Origin: Syntrophaceae bacterium
Lineage (GTDB): Bacteria; Desulfobacterota; Syntrophia; Syntrophales; UBA2192
Direction of reading: 5' to 3'
Assembly: GCA_013177795.1 (NCBI GenBank)
Contig: JABLXY010000003.1
Coordinates: 165,244 to 229,243, forward strand
DNA: 64,000 nucleotides
Below, piece after piece: positions 35,133 through 43,691 of the stretch (position 1 is the first letter of the stretch; each line of letters begins with the position of its first letter). The notes under the pieces were generated by a model that saw only the letters and a list, made by a program, of their open reading frames with translations, did not search any database and was not told where the DNA came from. The position numbers and the translations under genes are program-made.

Positions 35133-36731
35133 TCAGGCTTCGGTGAGCCCGCCTTTTCCTTTCTTGTATTTCCTGCCGCAGGCCTTGCACACCGTCCTCT
35201 TCGGCAGCCGCTCCCCGCACGCGCAGGCCCAGCCGATCTGCACGGCGGGGTTGCCGACACAGAGGGCGTGATCGGGGACGTCCTTCGTCACGACCGCCCC
35301 CGCGCCGATGAAGGCGTAGGCGCCGACGGTGACCCCGCAGACGATCGTCGCGTTGGCCCCGATCGTGGCGCCCTTTTTCACGAGGGTCGGCCGGACCTGG
35401 TCCATCTTGGAGATCTCCGCACGGGGGTTGACGATGTTGGTGAAGACCATGGAGGGGCCGCAGAAGACTCCATCCTCCAGGGTGACGCCTTTGTAGACGC
35501 TCACGTTGTTCTGGATCTTGCACCCCCTGCCGATCGTCACGTCGGGCCCGATGACCACGTTCTGGCCGATGTTGCAGCTCTCTCCGATGCGGCTGCCCTT
35601 CAGCACGTGGGAGAAGTGCCAGATTTTCGTGCCCGCCCCGATTTCGCAGCCCTCGTCGATGACGGCCGTTTCGTGGACGAAGTGCGCGGCGGGCGCCGCG
35701 GCTTGGAATCCCTCCCCGGGGGTGCGTCCCCGCAGGGTGATCTGCGCGCCGTTGCGGTCGAGGGAGTGCTGGCTGGCGTTGAGGACTCTGAGAACGCGCA
35801 GGCCTTCCCGTCCGTCCGTGACCGGCGTGGCCCCGTTCGCGATGCAGTGGAGGAAGTGCTCGCACTCGAGGCGCAGGGGCTCCTGCTCGGGGATGCCGGC
35901 GACCCGCTCGGGCTCGCCCTTGGCGGGGACGGGGGCGTTGTTCTTCCAGACGATCTCGTGGTGGTACAGAAGAAGCTTGTCGGGCCAGGGCACGGTATCG
36001 TCGAAAACGGCCATCTTGCGGTCGCCCACAACGACCAGCTTCTGGTCCTTGAAGGGGTGCAGCCACGAGACGAAGACGTGCGCCCGGATGCCCGACGGGA
36101 AGGCCAGGTGCGTCGTGGTCACGTCGGCGATCCTGCGGTGCAGGTAGTTGCCGCCCGTGGCCTGGACGGTCTCAGGCTCCTCGCCCGTCAGCGCGAGGAT
36201 CATGGAGATGTCGTGGGGGGCGAAGGACCACAGGGCGTTCTCCTCGCGGCGGATCTTGCCGAGGTTCAGCCGGTGGGAGTAGATGTAGTTGATGCGGCCC
36301 AGGCACCCCGAGACGGCGAGTTCCTTGAGCCGCACGAAGACAGGGTGGTACTGCAACAGGTGCCCCACCATGAGGGTCAGGCCCTTCTCCCCGGCCAGGG
36401 CAATCAGTTCCTCCCCCTCCCGGTCGCTCAGGGCGAGCGGCTTTTCCACGTAGATGTGCTTGCCGGAAAGCAGCGCTTCCCTGGCCAGTCTGAAATGGGT
36501 CTCGGCCGGGGTTGAGATCACGACGCCCCGCACGGCGGGATCGGACAGCACGTCGGCGTAGGCGAGGCAGGGCCGGGCCAGGGGGTATTGCTTTTCGAGC
36601 TGGGACAGCACTCCTTCGTCGGCATCACACACCATGTGCAGCGCTCCCAGCTGGTGGTAGTTCCGCACGAGGTTACGGCCCCAGGCTCCGGCGCCGATCA
36701 CGGCGATTTTAGGCATGCTCTCATGAACCAT
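35133..36731 (-). CDS. Fusion of a Gfo/Idh/MocA sugar dehydrogenase and a hexapeptide N-acetyltransferase (WlbA-WlbB-like)
   Basis: A 532-residue fusion. Residues 1-340 are a Gfo/Idh/MocA oxidoreductase: [16 protein letters not shown] (NAD loop), VEKPLA with the catalytic Lys at 97, and APHDISMIL with the His. Residues 350-500 are a beta-helix acetyltransferase of WbpD/WlbB type ([20 protein letters not shown]). A short C-terminal zinc-finger-like tail follows (CACGERL, then CKACGRKY). The pair would oxidise C3 of a UDP-GlcNAc-uronic acid and, after transamination by the next gene product, N-acetylate it. ATG 36731 has GGAG at 8 bases; ATG 36716 is possible. Confidence 0.84.
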   Translation of the reverse strand: MVHESMPKIAVIGAGAWGRNLVRNYHQLGALHMVCDADEGVLSQLEKQYPLARPCLAYADVLSDPAVRGVVISTPAETHFRLAREALLSGKHIYVEKPLALSDREGEELIALAGEKGLTLMVGHLLQYHPVFVRLKELAVSGCLGRINYIYSHRLNLGKIRREENALWSFAPHDISMILALTGEEPETVQATGGNYLHRRIADVTTTHLAFPSGIRAHVFVSWLHPFKDQKLVVVGDRKMAVFDDTVPWPDKLLLYHHEIVWKNNAPVPAKGEPERVAGIPEQEPLRLECEHFLHCIANGATPVTDGREGLRVLRVLNASQHSLDRNGAQITLRGRTPGEGFQAAAPAAHFVHETAVIDEGCEIGAGTKIWHFSHVLKGSRIGESCNIGQNVVIGPDVTIGRGCKIQNNVSVYKGVTLEDGVFCGPSMVFTNIVNPRAEISKMDQVRPTLVKKGATIGANATIVCGVTVGAYAFIGAGAVVTKDVPDHALCVGNPAVQIGWACACGERLPKRTVCKACGRKYKKGKGGLTEA

Positions 36732-36773
36732 GGAAGGATCTCCGGTTGATCTGTTTTTCAGGAGGGTGTGCGT

Positions 36774-37946
36774 TCAGGTCCCTGCTGCAGCGAGCAGCGC
36801 CGCAACGATCCGGTCTTGATCCGCCTCGCCCAGATAGGGGTGCATGGGGAGGCTGAAGATTCGCCTCGCGCAATCCTCGCTTGCGGGGAAGTCCCCCGCC
36901 TGGTAACCGAGGAAGGCGAAGGCTCCCTGCAGGTGCAGCGGCCTGGGGTAGTAGATGACCGTCGGGATGCCCGCCGCCTGCATTTTTTTCATGATGGCGT
37001 CCCGCCGAGCCTCATCCCGCGCCAGCAGCGAGTACTGGGCCCAGACACTCTGATATCCGGCCGGTACGTAAGGCGTCACAAGCTCCCCGCAAAGACGCAG
37101 ACTCTCGGTGTAGCGGCTGGCCACGGCCTGTCGAAGTCCGACCTCCTCCTCGAAGATACTGAACTTGGCCAGCAGAACAGCCGCCTGGATCGTGTCCATG
37201 CGCCCGTTGATGCCGATCCGGACGTTCTCGTACTTGTGGTCTCCCTTGCCGTGTAATCTTATGGAGCGCATGATCTCCGCCAGGCCCGCGTCATCGCAGA
37301 AGCACATCCCCCCGTCGCCGTAGCAGCCCAGCGGTTTGGCCGGGAAGAAGGACGTGCAGCCGACGTCCCCGAACGCACAGGCCTTCCTGCCGTTGAGCTC
37401 GGCCCCGAAGGACTGGCATGCATCCTCGATCAGGAAAAGCCCGTTTCGCTTTGCGATGTCCTCCAGGCGGCCGTAGTCGGCGGGAAGGCCGAAGAGATCG
37501 ACGGCGATGACGGCCCTGGGCGATAGGGTCTCGAGCCCCTCGGTGCGCGGCAGGGGATACAGGCCTGCATCACGGCCTCGGAGGGCGGCAAGGCACCGCT
37601 CGAGAAGATCGGGGTCGATGTTGTAGGTCTTCGGGTCGATGTCGACAAAAACGGGGGTGGCACCCAACAGGCTGATGACCTCGGCCGTCGCGATAAAGGT
37701 GAAGGGCGTCGTCAGCACGGCGTCCCCGGGCCCGATGCCGCGGGCCATCAGGGCCATGAGCAGGGCGTCCGTTCCCGAGGCGCAGGAGATGGCATGCTTG
37801 ACACCGGTGTACCGGGCCAGTTCAGTCTCAATTGCGGCAATCTCCGGGCCCATGATGTACTGGCCATGGTTCAGCACCGCCGCGATGCCCCGGTCGATCT
37901 TCTCGCGAATTCTCTTTTGCTGTGACGCAAGGTCGATAAATTCCAT
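36774..37946 (-). CDS. DegT/DnrJ/EryC1 sugar aminotransferase (WbpE/WlbC-like)
   Basis: A 390-residue PLP enzyme. The PLP lysine is in SFFPAKPLGCYGDGGM (about 188-203), LIEDACQSFGA binds the cofactor, and GINGRMDTIQAAVLLAKF is the conserved dimer-site block. As the neighbour of a dehydrogenase/acetyltransferase fusion it fits WbpE/WlbC, which places the 3-amino group on UDP-2-acetamido-3-keto-uronic acid. It is the first gene after the promoter at 38086-38114 and probably opens the operon. Confidence 0.84.
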   Translation of the reverse strand: MEFIDLASQQKRIREKIDRGIAAVLNHGQYIMGPEIAAIETELARYTGVKHAISCASGTDALLMALMARGIGPGDAVLTTPFTFIATAEVISLLGATPVFVDIDPKTYNIDPDLLERCLAALRGRDAGLYPLPRTEGLETLSPRAVIAVDLFGLPADYGRLEDIAKRNGLFLIEDACQSFGAELNGRKACAFGDVGCTSFFPAKPLGCYGDGGMCFCDDAGLAEIMRSIRLHGKGDHKYENVRIGINGRMDTIQAAVLLAKFSIFEEEVGLRQAVASRYTESLRLCGELVTPYVPAGYQSVWAQYSLLARDEARRDAIMKKMQAAGIPTVIYYPRPLHLQGAFAFLGYQAGDFPASEDCARRIFSLPMHPYLGEADQDRIVAALLAAAGT

Positions 37947-38035
37947 AAAAAAGCCTTTCTGTCTGTATCTTTATAAAGCTCCGCCTTGTCGATTACACCA
38001 TCGATGAAAGATTTACGGCGGCCATATGCATCAAA

Positions 38036-38057
38036 CCCCTTCGCATGTCCGAAGGGG
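38036..38057 (-). promoter_or_regulatory. Leader hairpin of the O-antigen operon
   Basis: A perfect 8-bp inverted repeat, CCCCTTCG (38036-38043) and CGAAGGGG (38050-38057), lies about 90 bases before the aminotransferase start and 20-45 bases after the predicted transcription start. On the minus strand it is followed only by TTTG, so it looks like a leader stem-loop rather than a terminator. The rest of the 303-base gap (37947-38249) holds no convincing gene. Confidence 0.4.
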
Positions 38058-38085
38058 CTGTAAATACTGCGTTTCAACGGAAGAG

Positions 38086-38114
38086 AGGGTAGCCCACAGG
38101 GAGAGGCAAGTCAA
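38086..38114 (-). promoter_or_regulatory. Candidate promoter of the 38-kb end of the O-antigen operon
   Basis: On the minus strand, TTGACT (38109-38114) and TACCCT (38086-38091) are separated by exactly 17 bases. The -35 matches 5 of 6 consensus bases, the -10 only 3. The leader would be about 130 bases and would contain the hairpin at 38036-38057. Confidence 0.4.
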
Positions 38115-38249
38115 GAAAAAAGGTTTCAATAGGCGCAGGGGGTCGCTGATAAGAAAACTCTTTAATTTGGATGACTTGCCGATTATTTTCATGCGGGTCG
38201 CCGGGTGTTTTCAGGGATGCCGTGCATTCGTGCGACAGGCAGGCGGCCT

Positions 38250-39386
38250 TCAGGTCCCAAGAAGCTCCTCGTAGATTTCGATCTGCCGCCGGGCCACCTT
38301 GTCCCAGCTCTGTCCGCAAGCCGTCCGAAAGGCCTCCTTCCCTACCTTGAGCCTGGTTTCGGCGTCGAGTAGCCGGGAAAACGTTTCCGCCACGGCCTTT
38401 GAGTCGGCGGGGTTGTCGACGACAAACCCGTTGACCCCGCTGCGCACCAGGTCCTTCGCACCCACGTTGCCGCTGAGCACGACGGGCAGCGAGGCCGCCA
38501 TGGCGTCGAGCGCGGCCATGCCGAAGGTGTCGAAGCGCGACAGCATGGCGAACAGGTCGCTGCCCGCGTAGAGGGCATCGAGGTTCTCCCGTCCCGTGAC
38601 CCCCGAGAAGCGCACGTGCTCACCGATCCCGAGCCCTTCGGCCATCCGCCTGTAGTGCCCCTCGTTACCCCTGCCCACGACAAAAAGCAGGGGTACCCGG
38701 GATCCCCCAACGCGTTTCAACGCCGCAAGACCCTGCATGACGTAATCGAGGCCCTTGACCTCGAAGTTCATGGACACGAAAAGAAGAATCAGCATCGATG
38801 GATCGGCGCCCAGTGACCGGCGCAGTTCGGCCCGGCAGCGCTCCCGGTCCAGCCCTTCAAATCGAGAGACGTCCGTGCCCGGGGGCAGGACGAGCACCCG
38901 GCCCTCCTCGACGCCGTGCTCGCCGATGAATTTTTCCTTTGTGATCGATGAGACGGCGAGGAACCTGCGGCAGCGGGGGTTCGCGACGAGGCGGGATTCC
39001 ACGGCGCAGGTGGCCCGGTCGAAGAGGCTCATGCGTTTCTGCCGCACGTCGCGGACCCAGAGCCGGTGGGGGATGCCATGCATGGTGAACAGATCGGCCT
39101 CGTAGATTCGGTCGTGGGCGTGGATGAGATCGACGCCCTCCTTCGCCACAGCGCGGTTGGCGAACCAGGCGAAGCCCGGCGTAACGAGGGTACGGGGGAA
39201 CCTGATGACCGGAACGTGGTGGAACGTTATGCCCGGGCCGTGCTCGCGCCAGCGGTTGGCGAAGACGTGTACCTCGAAGCGGGGGTCTACCGCCGTCCGA
39301 ACCGTCAGCTCGGCTGCGAAATTCTCTGCGCCCCCCACGAGTCCGAACCTGGGGATGACGACGGCGATCTTCTTCTTTCTTCTCAT
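38250..39386 (-). CDS. Glycosyltransferase family 4 (WaaG-like)
   Basis: A 378-residue GT-B enzyme. The N-terminal acceptor domain starts IAVVIPRFGLVGGAENFA, a form also seen in WaaG, and the C-terminal donor domain has LPPGTDVSRF, LLFVSMNFEVKGLDYV, and the E(x7)E-like region DTFGMAALDAMAASLPVVLSG in which the first acid is Asp. It would add a hexose to the LPS core or O-unit at the cytoplasmic face. It stands alone between the O-antigen operon promoter and a toxin-antitoxin pair. Confidence 0.83.
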   Translation of the reverse strand: MRRKKKIAVVIPRFGLVGGAENFAAELTVRTAVDPRFEVHVFANRWREHGPGITFHHVPVIRFPRTLVTPGFAWFANRAVAKEGVDLIHAHDRIYEADLFTMHGIPHRLWVRDVRQKRMSLFDRATCAVESRLVANPRCRRFLAVSSITKEKFIGEHGVEEGRVLVLPPGTDVSRFEGLDRERCRAELRRSLGADPSMLILLFVSMNFEVKGLDYVMQGLAALKRVGGSRVPLLFVVGRGNEGHYRRMAEGLGIGEHVRFSGVTGRENLDALYAGSDLFAMLSRFDTFGMAALDAMAASLPVVLSGNVGAKDLVRSGVNGFVVDNPADSKAVAETFSRLLDAETRLKVGKEAFRTACGQSWDKVARRQIEIYEELLGT

Positions 39387-39444
39387 CGGTCCTAGAGAGG
39401 CTGCGGCTTCTGAAATCGGGCGAAAAGTGAACAGGGCAGACTCC

Positions 39445-39843
39445 TCAGATCGAGGGGGCAGGAACCCCCTGCTTCGCCGCGGCCGCCTTCAGCCTGGTGT
39501 CCAGGGTGATCAGCGTGGCCTGCATCTTGAGGGCAAGCCACAGGTAGCTCGCGTCGTAGGCGGAAAGCCCGGTTTTTTTGGCCAGGTGGATGACATCTTG
39601 GTGATCCACGTCGGAGAGCCGTATTGCGATTCTTTCGGCAAGGGCATGCGCCTCGAGCAGAGGCTTCTCGAGGGCAGGGTGGGCCTTGATCTTCTTGAGG
39701 CGGATGTTGGCCAGCTCGAACCGGACGAGGACGGGAGCGGCCAGGGGACCGCTGCCCAAGCGCGACGCAACCGCGTCGGCCCCCGGTTCCCCGAAAACGA
39801 GCGCTCCGAGGGCCGAGGCATCAACGACGTGCGCGGTCATCAC
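39445..39843 (-). CDS. PIN-domain ribonuclease toxin (VapC family)
   Basis: A 132-residue PIN-domain protein. The metal-binding acids are visible in VVDASALGAL (Asp8), RFELANIRL (Glu) and LSAYDASYLWLA (Asp). VapC toxins cleave RNA, commonly tRNA, and are held inactive by the antitoxin encoded just before; here the two frames overlap by 23 bases, so translation is coupled. ATG 39843 and the next ATG codon are equally possible starts. Confidence 0.87.
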   Translation of the reverse strand: MMTAHVVDASALGALVFGEPGADAVASRLGSGPLAAPVLVRFELANIRLKKIKAHPALEKPLLEAHALAERIAIRLSDVDHQDVIHLAKKTGLSAYDASYLWLALKMQATLITLDTRLKAAAAKQGVPAPSI

Positions 39844-40066
39844 GGTCCTCCCGCACGAAACGGGCCGATTCGGCAGGGGTCTTGAGCCCCATTCTCTTCA
39901 CTTCGGCAAGCAATTCGCCGGGCGTCAAAAACGAATCTCTCGCGACGCTCTCCTCCAGGATGACGAGGAGTTCACCTTGCAGGGACCGTCGATGTCGCGC
40001 AGCCCGCTCCCGGAGTTTGTCGGCGATCCGGTCGGGCACGTTCTTGATCGAAAGATTGACGGGCAT
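39821..40066 (-). CDS. VapB/FitA-type antitoxin
   Basis: An 81-residue protein whose N-terminus VNLSIKNVPDRIADKLRERA is a ribbon-helix-helix DNA-binding domain of the FitA/VapB kind; the C-terminal half is charged and would wrap the PIN toxin. I start at ATG 40066 (GAGGGG upstream, family-like MPVNLSIK), not the longer frame from 40087. By analogy it binds its own promoter in the preceding gap together with the toxin. Confidence 0.83.
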   Translation of the reverse strand: MPVNLSIKNVPDRIADKLRERAARHRRSLQGELLVILEESVARDSFLTPGELLAEVKRMGLKTPAESARFVREDRDDRARR

Positions 40067-40183
40067 AAGGATCCCCTCTGGTTTCAATATGAATCCATAA
40101 TAGAACTTCCCGGGGAACTGTCAATGGGGAAAATCCCATGGGCATCCACCGTACAACCGGGGCCGCCATCCGGTCTCTTTACT

Positions 40184-40217
40184 GTTTGCCTTCAGCCCTT
40201 TGCCTTTCTCCTGCCCT
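40184..40217. repeat. Single degenerate heptamer arm
   Basis: Four to five 7-base units of the type TTTGCCT and TCAGCCC resemble the right arms at 9975 and 51489. No matching left arm is seen in the 250-base gap before the glycosyltransferase gene, so this may be a decayed copy. The rest of the gap shows only the VapB leader. Confidence 0.5.
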
Positions 40218-40315
40218 TAGCACAAACCCGGAATCACTTCATCGTTTTAATCCGTCCGGCATCTGTGGTATGGTGGCCGCGACCGGCGCGATGCGGGCCG
40301 GTTCGGGAACCGACG

Positions 40316-41110
40316 ATGGAAGAAAAGATCCCGCTGTCCGTAGCGATCATCACGAAGAACGAGGCCGTCAACCTCCCCGGTTGTTTGGAGAGCGTCGCGT
40401 TCGCGAACCAGATCGTCGTGGTCGACTCGGGCAGCGATGACGGCACCCCTGAGATTGCACGGCGGTTCGGCTGTGAGGTGTTCCTTGAGCCCTGGAGAGG
40501 GTTTGGGGCCCAGAAGCAGGCGGCCATCGACCGCTGCCGCGAGCCCTGGGTGCTCGTCCTCGACGCCGACGAGCGGATCCCGCCGGAGACGCAGGCCGCC
40601 ATCCGGTCGGTGATCGCGGCAGGAGAGGGGGCCGCCCCGGGATACAGCTTCCCCCGAAAAAATTTCTTCCAGGGCCGTTGGATCCGGCACATGGGGTGGT
40701 GGCCCGACCGGATCACGCGGCTCTTCCGCAGGGGCATGGGCCGGATGACGGAAGCCTCGGTGCACGAGGCTGTGACCGTCGCCGGGCCGGTCGTTGCCCT
40801 GGATAGCCCCATCGTGCACTGCACGGAGAGCCGGTTGAGCGAAATCCTGAAGAAGATCGACAGGTACTCCACTCTGGCGGCGGAGGAAGCCTTCCTGGAA
40901 GGGCGCCGCTCGTCGGTCTGGGGGGCTCTCGCGCGGGCGGAAATCACCTTTCTCCAGAACTACATCCTTCGACGGGGTTTTCTCGACGGCCGGCAGGGCC
41001 TCGTCCTCTCTGTCACCGATGCGGTGAACAAGTTCTTCAAGTACGCCAAGCTCAGCGAGATGAATCGCCGGGCGCAAGCCGGGGAAGAAGGTAAGAAGGT
41101 AAGAAGGTAA
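40316..41110 (+). CDS. Glycosyltransferase family 2, WaaE/KdtX-like (LPS core)
   Basis: A 264-residue GT2 enzyme close to LPS core beta-1,4-glucosyltransferase WaaE. It has SVAIITKNEAVNLPGCLES, VVDSGSDDGT, VLDADERIPPE with metal-binding acids, and RHMGWWPDRITRLFRRG. ATG 40316 begins the family-like MEEKIPLSVAII; the frame is open far upstream but without similarity. The last residues (GKKVRR) and the stop codon are encoded by the tandem GAAGGTAA array, so the native C-terminus seems to have been replaced or extended by the repeat. Confidence 0.85.
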   Translation: MEEKIPLSVAIITKNEAVNLPGCLESVAFANQIVVVDSGSDDGTPEIARRFGCEVFLEPWRGFGAQKQAAIDRCREPWVLVLDADERIPPETQAAIRSVIAAGEGAAPGYSFPRKNFFQGRWIRHMGWWPDRITRLFRRGMGRMTEASVHEAVTVAGPVVALDSPIVHCTESRLSEILKKIDRYSTLAAEEAFLEGRRSSVWGALARAEITFLQNYILRRGFLDGRQGLVLSVTDAVNKFFKYAKLSEMNRRAQAGEEGKKVRR

Positions 41111-41119
41111 GAAGGTTGG
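41087..41119. repeat. Single 8-mer array (GAAGGTAA x3) overlapping a stop codon
   Basis: Three identical GAAGGTAA units and a closing GAAGGTTGG. The glycosyltransferase stop codon TAA (41108-41110) lies within the third unit. No inverted partner of this unit type follows; instead a different array pair (41139-41239) begins 20 bases later. Confidence 0.85.
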
Positions 41120-41138
41120 TTACGTCCCGGCAGAATGC

Positions 41139-41239
41139 GAAGTTAGGAAGTTGGGAAGTTGAGCAGCTTGGATAAACTTCGGGCAACTAGCCGGCCTCCG
41201 GCTTCACCAAGCTTCTGAGCTTCAAAACTTCTCAACTTC
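41139..41239. repeat. Inverted pair of 8-mer arrays (GAAGTTGG type), gene-less
   Basis: The left arm (41139-41171) has units GAAGTTAG, GAAGTTGG and GAAGTTGA and closes with GCAGCTTGG. The right arm (41207-41239) begins CCAAGCTTC and is its inverted counterpart. The spacer is 35 bases. It fills the gap between two glycosyltransferase genes and is a sister of the copies at 2066 and 54811. Confidence 0.85.
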
Positions 41240-41301
41240 TATTTTTCCGGGCCGTGGAAACGGCGATTCCGCCGCCTGAGGAGTCGTAAACGAATCACGA
41301 C

Positions 41302-42216
41302 ATGGACCTTTCCGTCATCATCGTCAACTGGAACACCGAGGAGCTTCTCCGCAACTGCCTTCGCTCCGTGTACGGGACGATCGAGAATCTGGACTTCGAG
41401 GTCATCGTCGTCGACAATGCCTCGGCGGACGGCAGCGTGGCCATGCTGAAGGTCGAGTTCCCGCAGGTGCGGAGGATCGAGAATTACGAGAACCGGGGTT
41501 TTGCCGCCGCAAACAACCAGGCCTTCCGGGTCATGACAGGCCGCTACGCGCTGCTGCTCAACTCGGATGCGGTCCTCACCGAGGGGGCCGTCCGGGCGCT
41601 CTACGGCTTCATGGAGGAGCACCCCGAGGCGGTCATGGCCTGCGGGCAGCTCCTGAACGCCGACGGCAGCAAGCAGAATTCCTTCGCCCGGTTCCCCACG
41701 ATCCCGTCGCTCCTGCTCAACCTGCCGCTTCTCGAGACCGTTTTCCCCGGCCGGTATCCCAGCAAGCGCCGGGATTATTCACACCCGATCGAGGTGGACT
41801 CGTGCATCGGGGCGTGCATGATCGTGCGGAAAAGCGCCATCGACGGCGTAGGGGGCTTCGATGAGCGCTACTTCTTCTTTTTCGAGGAGACCGACTGGGC
41901 CCGGACGATGAAAGAAGCGGGCGGAAAGATCTACCACATCCCCGCGGCCAAGATCTACCACCTCCAAGGAAAGAGCGTGGGGTCCGGCGTCCGCTCGCGG
42001 ATGCACTTCTACCGCTCGCGGTATCTCTACTTCATGAAATGGGAGAGCCCGTTCTATTCGCTTGTCGCGGCCATCCTTGTTGTTCTGCGGCTCGTCGTCA
42101 ACTGGGCGCTCACCGGGGCCGGGGTCGTGCTGACCCTCGGGTTGAACCCGGGCCTGCGGGAGAAGTGGTGGGTCTATTCGCAGCTCATCGTGTGGCATCT
42201 GAGGGGATGCCCGTAG
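41302..42216 (+). CDS. Glycosyltransferase family 2 (rhamnosyltransferase-like) with C-terminal membrane helix
   Basis: A 304-residue GT2 enzyme. It has SVIIVNWNTEELLRN, IVVDNASADGS, LLNSDAVLTEGA with the metal-binding Asp, and GGFDERYFFFFEETDWARTM with the catalytic base. A hydrophobic stretch near 255-285 probably anchors it at the inner membrane. It is a paralogue of the enzyme at 16813 and likely acts in O-unit or core assembly. Confidence 0.85.
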   Translation: MDLSVIIVNWNTEELLRNCLRSVYGTIENLDFEVIVVDNASADGSVAMLKVEFPQVRRIENYENRGFAAANNQAFRVMTGRYALLLNSDAVLTEGAVRALYGFMEEHPEAVMACGQLLNADGSKQNSFARFPTIPSLLLNLPLLETVFPGRYPSKRRDYSHPIEVDSCIGACMIVRKSAIDGVGGFDERYFFFFEETDWARTMKEAGGKIYHIPAAKIYHLQGKSVGSGVRSRMHFYRSRYLYFMKWESPFYSLVAAILVVLRLVVNWALTGAGVVLTLGLNPGLREKWWVYSQLIVWHLRGCP

Positions 42217-42265
42217 CGCGGCCCGCCGCGCAGGGAGCGGGGGCAAAGGTTCGTGCAGCAGGCAT

Positions 42266-42334
42266 CTGGCAACAAGGTTGAAGATCAGAAAGCATTCTTT
42301 TTCGTCGTCCTTGCTGCTTGGTCCTTGTTGCCAG
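42266..42334. repeat. Small heptamer hairpin element (CAAGGAC type)
   Basis: CTGGCAACAAGG (42266-42277) and its perfect 12-base inverse CCTTGTTGCCAG (42323-42334) enclose 45 bases. The right side is four tandem 7-base units (GTCCTTG, CTGCTTG, GTCCTTG, TTGCCAG; 42307-42334). It has the same plan as the other arm pairs but another unit sequence. It occupies the gap before the GT9 gene. Confidence 0.75.
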
Positions 42335-42384
42335 TCCATACCACCTTTTGCCGTTGATTACCGGAACGGCGGAAAAGGCAATAA

Positions 42385-43491
42385 ATGTTCATAAAAGGGA
42401 GCCCCATCGATTTCAGCAGGGTGAGCAAGGTGCTCCTGATCCAGCTGGGGGACATCGGGGACGTGGTCTGGACGGAGCCCACGGTCCGTGCGTTTCGCGA
42501 GACCTTTCCGCTGGCGGAGGTCTCCATCCTGGCGAGGGGCGGCTTTGGGGAGCTGCTCGAAGCGCACCCGGATGTCCGACGGGTCTTCAACGTGGCCGTC
42601 GCGAAAGGGGGGATCCTCGCGGAAATCCGCGCGCAGTCCGGCCTCGTCGGTGCGCTGCGGCGCGAGCGCTTCGACGTTGTCTTCGATCTCCGGGCGGGGG
42701 ACCGCGGCGCCCTGATGGCCCGGCTCTCGGGTGCCCCCGTGCGGGTGTCCCACCACTATCCGCGGGACATCCCCTTCTGGCGAAACAGCCTGTTCACGCA
42801 CATCGTGCAGCCCCCGCCCCTGGAGACACTCGTCCACGGGGCGGCGGAGCAGACCCTCGCAATCATACGGGAGTTCGGCATCGACACGAAAGAAAGGGCG
42901 CCGAGACTCCATGTCTCCGAACAGGTGAAAGCCCGCGTGTCTTCCATCCTGCGCGACTCGGGACTCGAGGCCGCGGGACGCTGGGTGTCCGTCAACCCCT
43001 TCTCTCGATGGCCGTACAAGGAGTGGCCCCACGAGCGCTGGGTTCCCGTCCTCGAGGGGCTGTGGGCACGTCACCGGCTGGCGGCCGCCCTGGTCGGCTC
43101 CCCCGATGAGCGGCACAAGTCGTCCCTGCTGGCTTCACGGTTCTCATGCCCGGTCTTCGATCTTGCCGGAAAGACCACGCTGGCCGAGCTGGCGGGTGTT
43201 CTGAGCCGGGCCGCCTTCCACGTCGGCGTGGACAGCGCCGCCCCGCACATCGCGGCCGCCGTTGGGGTTCCCACGATCACCCTCTATGGGCCCTCAGACT
43301 GGCGCTACTGGTCTCCGCCGGGGAACCGGCACCTGGTGGTGGCCCCGGAGGACGAGTGCGCCCCCTGCTTGCAGAAAGGGTGCGGGGGAAGAGGATGGAG
43401 CCGGTGTCTGGAGGAGATGCCCGTCGAGCGGGTCATGCAGGCGGTCGAGCAGCTGGTGCGCGGGCTCGATTCGGAATCCGAGCCTCGGTAG
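42385..43491 (+). CDS. Glycosyltransferase family 9 (heptosyltransferase-like), paralogue
   Basis: A 368-residue GT9 protein. It has LLIQLGDIGDVVWTEP at the N-terminus, VNPFSRWPYKEW in mid-protein, and HVGVDSAAPHIAAAVGVPTITLYGP for donor binding. It is clearly a duplicate of the gene at 14138, of the same length, and shares the C-terminal four-cysteine cluster (ECAPC, KGC, SRC). It probably adds a further heptose-like sugar to the LPS core. Confidence 0.85.
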   Translation: MFIKGSPIDFSRVSKVLLIQLGDIGDVVWTEPTVRAFRETFPLAEVSILARGGFGELLEAHPDVRRVFNVAVAKGGILAEIRAQSGLVGALRRERFDVVFDLRAGDRGALMARLSGAPVRVSHHYPRDIPFWRNSLFTHIVQPPPLETLVHGAAEQTLAIIREFGIDTKERAPRLHVSEQVKARVSSILRDSGLEAAGRWVSVNPFSRWPYKEWPHERWVPVLEGLWARHRLAAALVGSPDERHKSSLLASRFSCPVFDLAGKTTLAELAGVLSRAAFHVGVDSAAPHIAAAVGVPTITLYGPSDWRYWSPPGNRHLVVAPEDECAPCLQKGCGGRGWSRCLEEMPVERVMQAVEQLVRGLDSESEPR

Positions 43492-43509
43492 AACGGCGCC
43501 GGGCGGCAG

Positions 43510-43680
43510 TCAGTCGAGCTTTTTCGCCTCGTCGATGAGCATGATGGGAATGTCGTCGCGGATCTCGTAGAGCAGGCGGCAGGCATCGCAGATCAGGCCG
43601 TCTTCCTTCTCTGTGAGACGGAGTTCCCCCTTGCACTTGGGGCAGGCGAGGATGTCGAGAAGGTCCTTGCTGATCGCCAT
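43510..43680 (-). CDS. Trm112-like small zinc-ribbon protein (YcaR family)
   Basis: A 56-residue protein. It begins MAISKDLLDILACPKCKGEL, with a second pair in ICDACRLLYEI and the family ending DDIPIMLIDEA. Four cysteines in two CxxC pairs bind zinc. Trm112/YcaR proteins activate methyltransferases in archaea and eukaryotes; in bacteria the gene commonly lies near lpxK/kdsB-type LPS genes, as here. A perfect AGGAGGTG lies 5 bases before ATG 43680. Confidence 0.9.
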   Translation of the reverse strand: MAISKDLLDILACPKCKGELRLTEKEDGLICDACRLLYEIRDDIPIMLIDEAKKLD

Positions 43681-43691
43681 GGTCCCACCTC

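Noticed and set aside
38026-38274. Small plus-strand ORF in the 303-base gap
   Set aside because: It runs across the promoter and hairpin and into the end of the glycosyltransferase gene, with no ribosome site or similarity.
41087-41239. Repeats considered as a CRISPR array
   Set aside because: Units are 7-8 bases without spacers and occur as inverted pairs, unlike CRISPR repeats; no cas genes are present.
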